Shown here one piece after another: positions 43,891 through 51,949 of a DNA stretch of 51,951 nt; the first letter of the stretch is position 1; the number at the start of each line of letters is the position of its first letter. This DNA is from Deltaproteobacteria bacterium (GTDB taxonomy: Bacteria; Desulfobacterota; Binatia; UTPRO1). Location of the stretch: NCBI GenBank assembly GCA_016200545.1, contig JACQEO010000011.1, positions 1 to 51,951 of the forward strand, written 5' to 3'. Below the pieces are notes generated by a model. That model worked only from the letters and a program-made list of their open reading frames with translations. It did no database searches and was not told the DNA's origin. Position numbers and translations under genes: made by a program.

Positions 43891-43915
43891 TACGGCCGCC
43901 GGCGCGTTGGGTTAC
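43891..43915 (-). promoter_or_regulatory. SigF-type promoter of the patatin gene
   Basis: On the minus strand GTAACC (43915-43910), 15 bases, CGTA (43894-43891). Ten bases before the ATG, so the mRNA would be nearly leaderless; AGAAG lies between. Confidence 0.62.
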
Positions 43916-44054
43916 ACGGCCGCAATGATCCGTCTCACATTGAAGACGATTGGGCGATCCAGGATCTCGTACGGGCGATCGTGCGCAAGTCATCTCGATG
44001 CGCAAGATTGGGATCTTCCATCGTGAAAGCGGAACGCTTATTGGTGGCCTCCGC

Positions 44055-44633
44055 TCACGAAAGTACCGTCCACATTCGCAATGCGAACACGAGGTACGCG
44101 AGGTACAGAAGCCCAATCCCGGCGACGACGGAGCGCACCGACGGTGACCGCGTCGTGCGCGCGATCAGCGCGCAGGCCGCGACGACCCCGATCGCCTCCA
44201 TTGGGGCCACGATATTCCCAAAGTGGCGCGGATCCCAGTACGAGACCGGGCTCGCGAAGCGCCAATCGAGGAGCGGGAAGAAGTGGCGGTGCGCATCGCC
44301 ATGGTGCAGGAAGAAGTCGACTGCGGCATGCAGCATCATGCTGGCGCAGATCAGCACAAGGCGAGGCCACCCGAGAAGGAGCGCGGCCCCCAGGACCACC
44401 AGGATCAGCGGTAAGGAATGAAGCGCATCGATCACCGCCTGCCAGCGCGAATCGTAGTACGCCGTTCGCCAGATCCATGCCTCGGACATTCCCCGCAGCC
44501 GCTCATATGCGTACAGGACGACGATCGGCAGATCGGGAAGGACGGCGCCGGCGAGCACGGGCGCAGTACGGCGCGGCTCCTTGGTCGCACCGAGAAGCAC
44601 GAGATTCAGGACGACGTGCGCGGGCGTGTTCAT
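44055..44633 (-). CDS. membrane-bound hydrolase-like protein
   Basis: A 192-residue integral membrane protein of the YdjM/membrane-bound metal-dependent hydrolase type. MNTPAHVVLNLVLLGATK at the start, VLPDLPIVVLYAYERL and MMLHAAVDFFLHHGDAHRHFFPLLDWRF hold the His and Asp set expected for metal binding. ATG 44633 fits the family start; a longer frame opens at 44714. Substrate unknown. Confidence 0.68.
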   Translation of the reverse strand: MNTPAHVVLNLVLLGATKEPRRTAPVLAGAVLPDLPIVVLYAYERLRGMSEAWIWRTAYYDSRWQAVIDALHSLPLILVVLGAALLLGWPRLVLICASMMLHAAVDFFLHHGDAHRHFFPLLDWRFASPVSYWDPRHFGNIVAPMEAIGVVAACALIARTTRSPSVRSVVAGIGLLYLAYLVFALRMWTVLS

Positions 44634-44736
44634 CGGCGACGCCGCCGCGAGCACGAGCTCCGCAACCCCGGATGCATGCATGCCGGAGTATGGCAGCTCA
44701 GTCGCTGGAACCACATGATGGTGACGGAGCTCGGGA

Positions 44737-45510
44737 GTGAACCCCTCCTATTCACAGCGGAGCACGCGTGCCCGAACGCTCGACATCGGGGCGCTGATTG
44801 CGGTCGCCCTCGCCATCGGCGCGCCCACGTGGAGCGCGGAGAGTGGCGACGACATCGCGCTTCCTCCTCCCGGGCGTGCCGGGTGGCGCGAGCTCACGTT
44901 TCCTCGCGTTGTGCGTACGACGAAGTACACGGCGGCGCAGAGCGGCACGCTCGAGACGGTGCGCGCGGTGAGCGACTGCTCCGCGTCCGCCCTGTAGGTC
45001 CCCATCGCCGACGCCCACGTCGACGTGCGGCTCGCGGGCATCCTGCTCCTCAGGTGGCGGTGGCGGATCGAGCGCGGTCTCGACATCGCGCACGAGCGCG
45101 AGAAGTCCGGCGACGACTTCGCCGCTCGCGTCTACGTCATGTTCGCCTTTGATCCCAAGCACGCAACGATCGCGCAGCGGCTGCGCCACCGACTCGGCGA
45201 AGTGCTCTACCGCCGCTCGATCCCGGGCAATGCGATCGACTACGTCTGGACGAGCCATGAGCCGCGCGGCGCGAGATGGGACAATCCCTACGCACCCGAA
45301 TCGAAGATGGTCTCGCTCGGCGCCGGGCCGATGCCGGAGTGGCGGAGCGAGGAGGTCGACGTCGAGGCGGACTACCGCACGCTCTTTGGAACGGCTCCAC
45401 CCTCGATCGTCGCCGTCGCCGTCATGACCGATAGCGACGACTCGTGCCAGCGGGCGACGGCGGAGTTCGCGGACCTGGGATTCACCGCGCGGCAGGGTCG
45501 GCGCCCGTAG
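44737..45510 (+). pseudogene. DUF3047 protein, interrupted by in-frame TAG
   Basis: A 257-codon frame with a signal peptide and a DUF3047-like domain: GWRELTFPRVVRTTKYTAAQ, LLLRWRWRIERGLDI, EKSGDDFAARVYVMFAF and IDYVWTSH. A TAG at 44995-44997 stops it after VSDCSASAL, and the same frame continues to 45510 without other damage. GTG 44737 is the start. Probably one base substitution. Confidence 0.7.
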
Positions 45511-45560
45511 CGGTCGCTGGGGCGCGGACGCCGCATCACCGCGCAGCGCGAAGACGTTGA

Positions 45561-45776
45561 TCACCTCGTCCACGTGGGGACCCACGAGGTGCGCCCGAGG
45601 ATGCGGTCGGTCCCCTCCTCGATGGGCACCTTGAACCCGTACACCGACTCGCCGACCCGACGCGCGGTGTACCCGCGTCGCTCAGTGATCCGCGGAGACT
45701 CGTCGCGACAAACGCATGCTTCATTGCCGACCACGAACCCATAGGCCGGCGTTGGTGTCTCTCTGCGGGGATCCAT
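45561..45776 (-). CDS. unrecognised ORF at the end of the mer region
   Basis: A 71-residue frame (DPRRETPTPAYGFVVG, then GESVYGFKVPIEEGTDRILG) whose composition looks protein-like and not Arg-rich as in shadow frames. It lacks a signal or a good ribosome site and may be the C-terminal piece of a longer, lost gene. No family recognised. Confidence 0.35.
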   Translation of the reverse strand: MDPRRETPTPAYGFVVGNEACVCRDESPRITERRGYTARRVGESVYGFKVPIEEGTDRILGRTSWVPTWTR

Positions 45777-45783
45777 CGCACGC

Positions 45784-46023
45784 CTACGGAAACGGTGCCG
45801 CTCTCAAGGAAGAGACTCTCGCTCGTGGACCTTCGGCGCTGGCGCACTTTCCATCCGGCTGCGCACGAAGCGGTAGACCCAGGTACACCCCAGCTCCGAG
45901 CGCGAGGAGCGACAGGAGCGGACCGCCGCCGGGAGAGCAGACATCGCTGCACCCGGCAAGTACTGGGCGCGGGACGGCCAGCGCTCCAGCGGCGAGCAGG
46001 AACGTTCTATATCGAGTGTTCAT
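45784..46023 (-). CDS. small exported hypothetical protein
   Basis: A 79-residue ORF starting MNTRYRTFLLAAGALAV, a good signal peptide, with Cys residues near the predicted cleavage site (AGCSDVC) and a second hydrophobic stretch (LLSLLALGAGVYLGL). It follows the metallochaperone gene by 24 bp on the same strand, so may be the last gene of the mer operon. Family not recognised. Confidence 0.45.
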   Translation of the reverse strand: MNTRYRTFLLAAGALAVPRPVLAGCSDVCSPGGGPLLSLLALGAGVYLGLPLRAQPDGKCASAEGPRARVSSLRAAPFP

Positions 46024-46047
46024 GAAGCCCTCTGTCGGCTGCATTTT

Positions 46048-46572
46048 TCATCGTGCGCTTGCCGTCGGCGCTGGCGCGTCGATTGCGTGACTCTGCGCGG
46101 CGCGCTTTTCGTAGGCTCGCACCTCACCGAGGCAGCAACGGCCGGAGGCGTTCTTCACCTCGCAGGCGCAGTGGCCGGCCTTGACCTCGCGCGTGATCGC
46201 CGCAAACGCAGTGGACTGGCCGGTGGCGGCAATTTCTTCCGCGATGGTGCGGCGCGTGTGCCCGAAGCAGTAACAGAGCGGAACGTCCGGGCCGGCATCC
46301 TTCGCGTTCACGGGCACCCGCACATCCGACTGCTGGAGCACAACCGTGTCACCGCTGTAGTACACGACCGCGCAGCCAGGCGTACTGCAGTAGCGGTAGT
46401 GCTCGTGGCACAGGCTGGTTGCGGGCACGCTGAGGGTCGCCATCGCGCCGACGGTTTCACGCGCTACCGCCTGGCCCACGCTATGACAGGACGGGCAGGA
46501 CACGGGCGGTGCCGTGGCCTCGTTCTTCGGTGCGCAACAATCCGACATGACCGAGCTCGCAATCGCGTTCAC
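46048..46572 (-). CDS. CopZ-like Fe-S/zinc metallochaperone
   Basis: A 174-residue Cys-rich protein: SDCCAPKN at the start, CPSCHSVGQ (zinc ribbon-like), then CYCFGHTRRTI and CACEVKNASGRCC, matching a BFD-type [2Fe-2S] domain. This is the layout of CopZ N-terminal-like iron-sulfur metallochaperones found in metal resistance operons. GTG 46572 overlaps the preceding stop; ATG 46548 (MSDCC) is an alternative and more family-like start. Likely handles Hg or Cu for the mer system. Confidence 0.78.
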   Translation of the reverse strand: MNAIASSVMSDCCAPKNEATAPPVSCPSCHSVGQAVARETVGAMATLSVPATSLCHEHYRYCSTPGCAVVYYSGDTVVLQQSDVRVPVNAKDAGPDVPLCYCFGHTRRTIAEEIAATGQSTAFAAITREVKAGHCACEVKNASGRCCLGEVRAYEKRAAQSHAIDAPAPTASAR

Positions 46573-46925
46573 TGCGCGTCGACCGAGGCCCGGTAACCGG
46601 CCTTGGTGATGGCCCCCGCGATCGCCTCGGGATCGGCCAGCTGCGGCCGGTAACGTACAACCGCTGTTCCCGCCTTGACGTCCACGTCGGCGCCTGACAC
46701 GCCGGGAACCGACTTGGCGGCATTAGCAACTGAACCGGCACAGCTGCCACAGGTCATACCCTCCACCTTCAGCGTGCAGACAGCGCCGGTTGTGACACTT
46801 CCAGCGGCATCTTCAGCCGCTGCGGCGCCAGCTGCTTTGTCGTCGCAGCACGCGTGCGCGGGCGCTTGGAGGAACAAGAACCCGGCGCTGACCACCGACA
46901 GAAAAAGAACCCCAATCCTCTTCAT
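46569..46925 (-). CDS. merP: MerP-like periplasmic metal-binding protein
   Basis: A 118-residue protein with a signal peptide (LFLSVVSAGFLFLQAPAHA), a short Ala-rich linker and a heavy-metal-associated domain with GMTCGSCAGSV, the CXXC that binds Hg(II), and GYRASVDAQ at the end. An AAGGAGGG ribosome site supports ATG 46925. A second metal-binding domain of this type is fused in the transporter gene upstream, so the operon has two. Confidence 0.88.
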   Translation of the reverse strand: MKRIGVLFLSVVSAGFLFLQAPAHACCDDKAAGAAAAEDAAGSVTTGAVCTLKVEGMTCGSCAGSVANAAKSVPGVSGADVDVKAGTAVVRYRPQLADPEAIAGAITKAGYRASVDAQ

Positions 46926-46989
46926 CGCTATACCCTCCTTCATCGATGCCTGCCGCGTCACCGCGCGCAGCCGTCACATTCGTTCTCGC

Positions 46990-48420
46990 TCACTCCGCAC
47001 AGCACGAGAGTTTCGCCGGGTCCTTGAATCGCGAGATGGCCGCAATCTTCAGGGCCTCGGCCATCGTTGGGTAGACGTGCAGTAGCTCGACGAAGTCCCG
47101 GAGCTTGGCGTGGAAGCGCAGTGCCATGGCTGCCTCGTGGATGACCTCCGCAGCATTGTGCCCGACCATCGACACGCCGAGCACGTCGCTCGTGTCGGCG
47201 TCGGCCACCATCTTGATGAACCCCCTGGGGTCGCGAATCGCCCCGGCGCGCGGCACGAGAGACAGCGGAAGCGGGTTGCACCAACAACGGTGACCCGCAG
47301 CGGACGCTTCGCTCTCAGTGAGACCGACGACGGCGACCTCTGGGTCCGTGAAAATCACGCGCGGCACGACGCGGTGGTCTACTCGGCGAAGTGCGTCACC
47401 CGCGAGGGCGTTCCGAGCGGCAATCCCCCCATCCTGGCTTCCTACCGGCGTTGCCATTTGGCTCAGGGTCTGCCGCCCGATGACGTCGCCGGCGGCGAAG
47501 ATGTGCGCGACGCTCGTGCGCAGGTATTCGTCGACCCTGACCTCACCGCCCGCGCCAAGCGCGACGCCGGCGCGCTCGATGGCGATGTAGTCCGTGTTCG
47601 GCCGACGGCCGGTCGCAACGAGGAGAGCCTCGCCGCGGAACTCTCGCCGCGCGTCCCCAACGACCGCTGTCGCGACGATGTCCTTGCCCTCCTTGCGGAC
47701 TTCCGTTACCAGCCCGTCCATCACCACATCGAGGCCCTCGGCCCGCAGGAGCTCGCCGAGCGCTTGACCAACCTCCGGCTCGTAGCCCTGCGCAAGGAGC
47801 TGCGCACTGCGCTCGAAGAGGGTCACGTCTACCCCGAGGTGCTGAAACATCTGTCCGAGCTCGAGCGCGATGTAGCCTCCCCCGATGATGAGCATCGACG
47901 TCGGCAGCGTCGTGAGCTCCATTGGCTCTCCGCTCGTGAGCAGGTCGCTCGTCAGGAACGGAACCGTCTCGAGCCCCGCGATGTTCGGCAACACCGGTCG
48001 CGAGCCCGTGGCAATCAGCAGATAGTCCCCGACGAGCTTCTTGGCGCCGACCTCGACTGTGTTGGCGTCGAGAAACTCGACGTGGCCTCGTTCGATGTGC
48101 ACTCGGCCACTGACTAGGCTCTCGTATTTCTTCTTCCGATACTCCTCGATGATGTCGTCCTTCTGGGCGACGAGCGCCGGGAAGTCGACCTCGATCGTGG
48201 CGGGTTTGAGCCCCGGGTAGCGCGGGTTACGGGCGTCGTGGACAAGCTTGGCGGCGGCGATGAGGTTCTTCGAGGGGAGGCAGCCTCGGTTAACGCACGT
48301 GCCACCGACCGTGCGCTCCTCGGTCATGACGGCGCTCTTTCCCAGCTCCTGGGCGGCAAGCGCAGCAGCAAACGCGGTCGACCCACTGCCCAGAATCACC
48401 AAGTCGAATCTCTCAGCCAT
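46990..48420 (-). CDS. merA: mercury(II) reductase
   Basis: A 476-residue flavoprotein disulfide reductase that reduces Hg(II) to volatile Hg(0). The FAD motif is [16 protein letters not shown], the redox-active pair is in [14 protein letters not shown], the NAD(P)H motif is [10 protein letters not shown], and the C-terminal CysCys pair is in LSCCAE. There is no N-terminal MerP-like domain in this copy, as in many soil versions. It starts directly after the membrane protein stop. Length and motifs are standard. Confidence 0.95.
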   Translation of the reverse strand: MAERFDLVILGSGSTAFAAALAAQELGKSAVMTEERTVGGTCVNRGCLPSKNLIAAAKLVHDARNPRYPGLKPATIEVDFPALVAQKDDIIEEYRKKKYESLVSGRVHIERGHVEFLDANTVEVGAKKLVGDYLLIATGSRPVLPNIAGLETVPFLTSDLLTSGEPMELTTLPTSMLIIGGGYIALELGQMFQHLGVDVTLFERSAQLLAQGYEPEVGQALGELLRAEGLDVVMDGLVTEVRKEGKDIVATAVVGDARREFRGEALLVATGRRPNTDYIAIERAGVALGAGGEVRVDEYLRTSVAHIFAAGDVIGRQTLSQMATPVGSQDGGIAARNALAGDALRRVDHRVVPRVIFTDPEVAVVGLTESEASAAGHRCWCNPLPLSLVPRAGAIRDPRGFIKMVADADTSDVLGVSMVGHNAAEVIHEAAMALRFHAKLRDFVELLHVYPTMAEALKIAAISRFKDPAKLSCCAE

Positions 48421-48792
48421 TTAGCCTCCAAGAACTCTTGCGTTTACGTAGCGGCCACGCACCCACTCGGGGACGTAGGCGAAAACGGTCCCGCCCATGG
48501 CGCCCGCCGCGATCCAACTCCACCCCAGTGGCACCACTCCAAGGCCGACGAGTAACGTCGCGATGGCCGCGAGAAGGTAGAGCGGCCCGGTGAAGTAGCA
48601 GTGCACCCGGCCGCAACGGCTAGCGTTCGCGACGCAAGAGACACCCGCCACAAGAAACCCCGTCGTCCAGACGGCTGTCCTCGGCGCAGGATCGAGTACG
48701 GCTCCAAGAACGAGTGCTACGGCCGGTAGCCCCCACAGTAGCCAGGCAATCCGCTGGCTGGCGAGGTCTTGGCGGGCGCATGCGCTGCTCAT
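48421..48792 (-). CDS. small membrane protein of the mer operon
   Basis: A 123-residue protein with four helices. Notable is ANASRCGRVHCYFTGPLYLL, where two Cys flank a His-rich loop between helices, possibly a metal pass-through site. ATG 48792 is the best start; the frame opens at 48822. It lies between the MerT-P fusion and merA with no gap to merA. Family not named; may assist Hg uptake or detoxification. Confidence 0.68.
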   Translation of the reverse strand: MSSACARQDLASQRIAWLLWGLPAVALVLGAVLDPAPRTAVWTTGFLVAGVSCVANASRCGRVHCYFTGPLYLLAAIATLLVGLGVVPLGWSWIAAGAMGGTVFAYVPEWVRGRYVNARVLGG

Positions 48793-48888
48793 CCGATGCC
48801 TCCTTGCAAGCCGAGTCCGCACGCGGAACGAGGATTGTTCGACGGCACAATCCTCAAAGCCGAAACGAAACCCTCTTCGACGGCCTGG

Positions 48889-49854
48889 CTACCGATTCCC
48901 CTCGGCCTTCGCGTGGTAGCCTGCCTTTTCAATCGCCGTCACGAGCGCGTCCGTGGACGGTGGAGACACGGCATCAACCGCCACCTCCGCACGCTGGTCC
49001 TCGTAGCTAACCGCGGCCCGCTGAACGCCCGGCACCTCTTCAAGCGCTGTCTTGATGTGCCCGACGCACACCGGACAGGACATGCCGTCAATGTGGAGCG
49101 CCACGGTGGTCGATGGAGCCGCGGCCGCCACGGAAACCTGACTCCCACCGAACAGCGGCCCGACGAGGCTCGGAAACAAAGCGACCGCACCGACCACCAG
49201 CGCGGCAACCCAGAGCAGGGTTCGGTTCAGCCGAGCGAGCTTCGATTGCGGCGTAGCGCAGACCGACCCCGGCGCGCAGACAGGCTTGCGCACGTAGGTG
49301 AGATAGAACGCACCGCCCAAGAGGAGCGCCGTCACGCCGAGGAAGACGGGACGCAGCGGCTCGAACGCCGTCGACGCGCCGATGGCGGAGATGCCGAACA
49401 CCGTGAGCACCAGCGGTCCGAGGCAGCAGGCCGAGGCAAGGACCGCAAAGAGTCCTGCCGCGCCCATCAACACGCCCGGACGCCCTGCTGGCGTTCCACG
49501 CGCGGGGACGCCGGAAGTGGCGGGCGCTTCGCAGCAGCTCTCGGCCATGCGCCCAGTGTCGGCTTCCTTCAGCGCTGCCACGAAAAGCTCGCGAGGCGGC
49601 ACGCCCTGACCTCTGTAGGTCCGGCACGCAAACGCGTATGCCGCACTGCTTCGTGCGCTCGGCTCGATGTCGACGCCGTTCACGTGCACACTCGGCGAGC
49701 CGAGGAAGCGCAGCCGTGCCGCGTCCTCCGCACTCGTCACTTCGACTTCTTCGACCTCGACGCTGAGACCCAGCTCGCGCGCCACCTCACGCACGAGGCG
49801 AACGGTAGGCTCGTGATTCGGACAGCCGTTGAAGTAAAGAACTTGAACCTTCAT
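48889..49854 (-). CDS. merT: thioredoxin-like/MerT/MerP fusion mercuric transporter
   Basis: A 321-residue three-part protein. Residues 1-95: a small thioredoxin-like domain (MKVQVLYFNGCPNHEPTV with Cys11, then FLGSPSVHVNGVDI and AFACRTY). Residues about 120-235: a MerT-like membrane domain with LASACCLGPLVLTVFG and the extra Cys pair CAPGSVC. Residues about 255-321: a heavy-metal-associated domain with GMSCPVCVGH. Hg(II) would be taken up and handed between these Cys sets. The promoter and MerR operator lie directly upstream. Confidence 0.9.
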   Translation of the reverse strand: MKVQVLYFNGCPNHEPTVRLVREVARELGLSVEVEEVEVTSAEDAARLRFLGSPSVHVNGVDIEPSARSSAAYAFACRTYRGQGVPPRELFVAALKEADTGRMAESCCEAPATSGVPARGTPAGRPGVLMGAAGLFAVLASACCLGPLVLTVFGISAIGASTAFEPLRPVFLGVTALLLGGAFYLTYVRKPVCAPGSVCATPQSKLARLNRTLLWVAALVVGAVALFPSLVGPLFGGSQVSVAAAAPSTTVALHIDGMSCPVCVGHIKTALEEVPGVQRAAVSYEDQRAEVAVDAVSPPSTDALVTAIEKAGYHAKAEGNR

Positions 49855-49879
49855 GACCCATGACCTCCCATAGGAGGCA

Positions 49880-49911
49880 AGACTACACCTTGCACCCAAG
49901 TGTAAGGTCAA
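49880..49911 (-). promoter_or_regulatory. MerR operator and mer promoter
   Basis: On the minus strand TTGACC (49911-49906) and TAGTCT (49885-49880) stand 20 bp apart, the long spacer typical of MerR-activated promoters. Between them is the dyad ACCTTGCAC-CCAA-GTGTAAGGT (49887-49908), matching in eight of nine arm positions. It drives the fusion gene and all downstream mer genes. Confidence 0.8.
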
Positions 49912-49924
49912 TGGGGTTCTTGGC

Positions 49925-50362
49925 TCAGCCGCGGCGGCGGGATTTCGAGCCGACCGAGGCCACCGCGATGGTGTCGATGACCTCGCACCGACCCCGGCGC
50001 TCATTCTCCCGGCAGAGCTTGAGCGAGCCCTTGAGGACGCGCGCCACCCGGGCGAGGTCCTTGAGCCGCTCGGCCACGTCACTCAGGCGACTCTCGATGA
50101 GGTCCTGAACTTCGCGACAGGGGGCGGTCCGACCATCGCGAAGCGCAAGCAGTGTGGCCACGTCCTCGAGCGCAAAGCCCGACGCCTGCGCGGCCCGGAT
50201 GAACCGCAATCGGTCGAGATCGTCTTCTCCATAGGCGCGATAGTTGCCCGAACCTGTGCGCGTTGCGGGCCGCAGGAGCCCCCGGCGCTCGTAGTAGCGG
50301 ACCGTGGTCGTGGGAACGCCCACGGCACCGGCAAGCTGTCCGATGGTGAAACTCCGAGTCAT
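49925..50362 (-). CDS. merR: mercury-responsive regulator MerR
   Basis: A 145-residue MerR. The N-terminal wing-helix begins FTIGQLAGAVGVPTTTVRYYERRG. The mercury-binding cysteines are Cys82 (APCREV), Cys117 (KLCREN) and Cys126 (GRCEVI), the exact positions known from transposon MerR. It would repress, then activate, the promoter 14 bp downstream of its own stop. It is transcribed in the same direction as the structural genes, unlike many mer operons where merR is divergent. Confidence 0.95.
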   Translation of the reverse strand: MTRSFTIGQLAGAVGVPTTTVRYYERRGLLRPATRTGSGNYRAYGEDDLDRLRFIRAAQASGFALEDVATLLALRDGRTAPCREVQDLIESRLSDVAERLKDLARVARVLKGSLKLCRENERRGRCEVIDTIAVASVGSKSRRRG

Positions 50363-50387
50363 CGACCGTGCGACCAGGCTATGCCTC

Positions 50388-50407
50388 CCTTGAACCCGAG
50401 GGCAAGG
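50388..50407 (-). promoter_or_regulatory. possible second MerR site before merR
   Basis: An imperfect dyad, CCTTG...CAAGG with seven of ten pairs (50388-50407), 26 bp before the merR ATG. It could be an autoregulatory site, but the match is weaker than the operator downstream. Confidence 0.35.
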
Positions 50408-50589
50408 TTGAGGGGTACATTCCCGAGCCCCCTACCCACCCCGCACGCCGACGGGGCATCACGCGTTCACACCGGATGCGGCACACCGACTCCGCTTGGT
50501 CTGCTTGACGTATCGACCGTAAATCAGCGTGCACTGCCGGGCACGTGTGAGCATACGGAGCACTGGCGGTCCTCTTGTGCGATGCTCAC

Positions 50590-51606
50590 TCACTCCCTCT
50601 CTTCCACGTGGAGAACGACGATCCGATTCCCGGAGAAGTCCGTTGCATACGCAGTGGCGCCATCCGTCGAAACCGCGATGTGCTCGGGCGAGTAGACCTT
50701 CGGGGTCGCATCGCGCAGCTTCCAGTCGCCCAGGTATCGGCCTTCCGGGGAGAGCATGACGACTCGATGGTTGGCGCTGTCCGCAACGTGAACCAGGCCG
50801 TGCGGTCCGACCGCCACACCCGTGGGAACGTTGAAGCCGCCGCGGCCGGCGGCTGGTCGCGGCCACAACCACAGCAGGCGATAACCCACCCGCCGCGCCT
50901 GGCGACCGTCCGCAGCAAACCATTGAAGATCGTAGTTGTATGCGTCGGCAACGATGAGGCCACCGTCCGCGAGAGTCGCAACCGCAGTCGGATAGTGGAG
51001 GGTGCCGCTACCCACACGGCCGGTGTGGCCGATCGACCGAATGAACCTGCCATCGCTTGAAAATTCCTCCGCGCGACTGTTGTAGAAGTCGGCTACGTAC
51101 ACGTGATCCTGACGATCGATGGCCACGCCCGCTGGCGCATCGAATTGCCCGGGCCCCGCGCCATGCGTGCCAAACGCAAGCAGGAACCTGCCGTCGGCAG
51201 TGAACTTCTGCACACGATCCTGGTCGTAATCAGACACGTAGACGAAGCCGTCCTGGCCGACTGCCACGCCCACCGGGTTGCTGAATTCTCCGGGCCCGTT
51301 GCCCGCGTGCCCCCATTCCCCCAGGTAGGCCCCGGACGAGCTGAGCCGGACGACACGGTGTCTCGCATCGGTGACGTAGATGCCGCCGTCCGGCGCGGCA
51401 GCGACGCCGAACGGACGTTCAAAAGCTCCACCCGGAGTAGCCGCCCCGGTCCAGTACGCAGGAGAGGAATACACGTCGGTGGCAGGCGGCGCTCCGTTGC
51501 ATCCCACGGCCATCAGGGCGGCTGTGAGGAGCAGCGCCGGAAGGACTAGGGCGCGTTCTTGAATGCTTGTCGTCGCCGAGTAGGCCGCCCGATTCCGCGC
51601 TGCCAT
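50590..51606 (-). CDS. NHL-repeat lipoprotein
   Basis: A 338-residue protein with a signal sequence, lipobox (LMAVGC) and about six NHL repeats, each with a phrase like FERPFGVAAAPDGGIYVTD, FSNPVGVAVGQDGFVYVSD or FDAPAGVAIDRQDHVYVAD. It should form a beta-propeller on the outer side of the membrane. NHL proteins bind partners or ligands and some are 6-bladed lactonases. No link to mercury is visible beyond position. Confidence 0.82.
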   Translation of the reverse strand: MAARNRAAYSATTSIQERALVLPALLLTAALMAVGCNGAPPATDVYSSPAYWTGAATPGGAFERPFGVAAAPDGGIYVTDARHRVVRLSSSGAYLGEWGHAGNGPGEFSNPVGVAVGQDGFVYVSDYDQDRVQKFTADGRFLLAFGTHGAGPGQFDAPAGVAIDRQDHVYVADFYNSRAEEFSSDGRFIRSIGHTGRVGSGTLHYPTAVATLADGGLIVADAYNYDLQWFAADGRQARRVGYRLLWLWPRPAAGRGGFNVPTGVAVGPHGLVHVADSANHRVVMLSPEGRYLGDWKLRDATPKVYSPEHIAVSTDGATAYATDFSGNRIVVLHVEERE

Positions 51607-51608
51607 CT

Positions 51609-51860
51609 TTAGCGGCCCTCTTCTGCGAGCGCCTGAGGAGTTACTGCCCGCGAATCGTAAATGACGGTGGCGCGATTCGCTGTGAGGTCAACGTCCGCCG
51701 ATTTGACCCCTTTGTACCTCTCGAGGGTCGTCGTGATCTCTGCCGCACAGTACTCGCAGCGCATGCCCTCGACATTGAATTCGGCGCTCTTGAAAGAAGA
51801 GGGTGGTGCTTGTTGGCGATCACGCGGTAGCGGAGAAATCTGGACCGATACGCCGGTCAT
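51609..51860 (-). CDS. heavy-metal-associated domain protein
   Basis: An 83-residue protein: about 25 N-terminal residues then an HMA fold with VEGMRCEYCAAEI (metal-binding CXXC) and VKSADVDLTANRATV. It may carry Cu or Hg. The ATG overlaps the stop of the istB fragment (ATGA), so the start could be an artefact of the insertion; an internal start is possible. Confidence 0.7.
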   Translation of the reverse strand: MTGVSVQISPLPRDRQQAPPSSFKSAEFNVEGMRCEYCAAEITTTLERYKGVKSADVDLTANRATVIYDSRAVTPQALAEEGR

Positions 51861-51949
51861 GATTGTGGCCGCCGTTTCGCGGTGAGCGTTTGGTGCGCTT
51901 CGCGCGCCCGCCAGCTGGTGCCCTCGATGCGGAGGATATCGGCGTGGTG
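51857..51949 (-). mobile_element. 3' end of IS21-type istB ATPase (partial)
   Basis: A 30-residue frame running in from the window edge: HHADILRIEGTSWRAREAHQ, then a basic tail and stop. This is the conserved C-terminal end of IstB-like helper ATPases of IS21 elements. The rest of the element lies outside the window. It shows that a mobile element borders the metal-resistance region. Confidence 0.6.
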
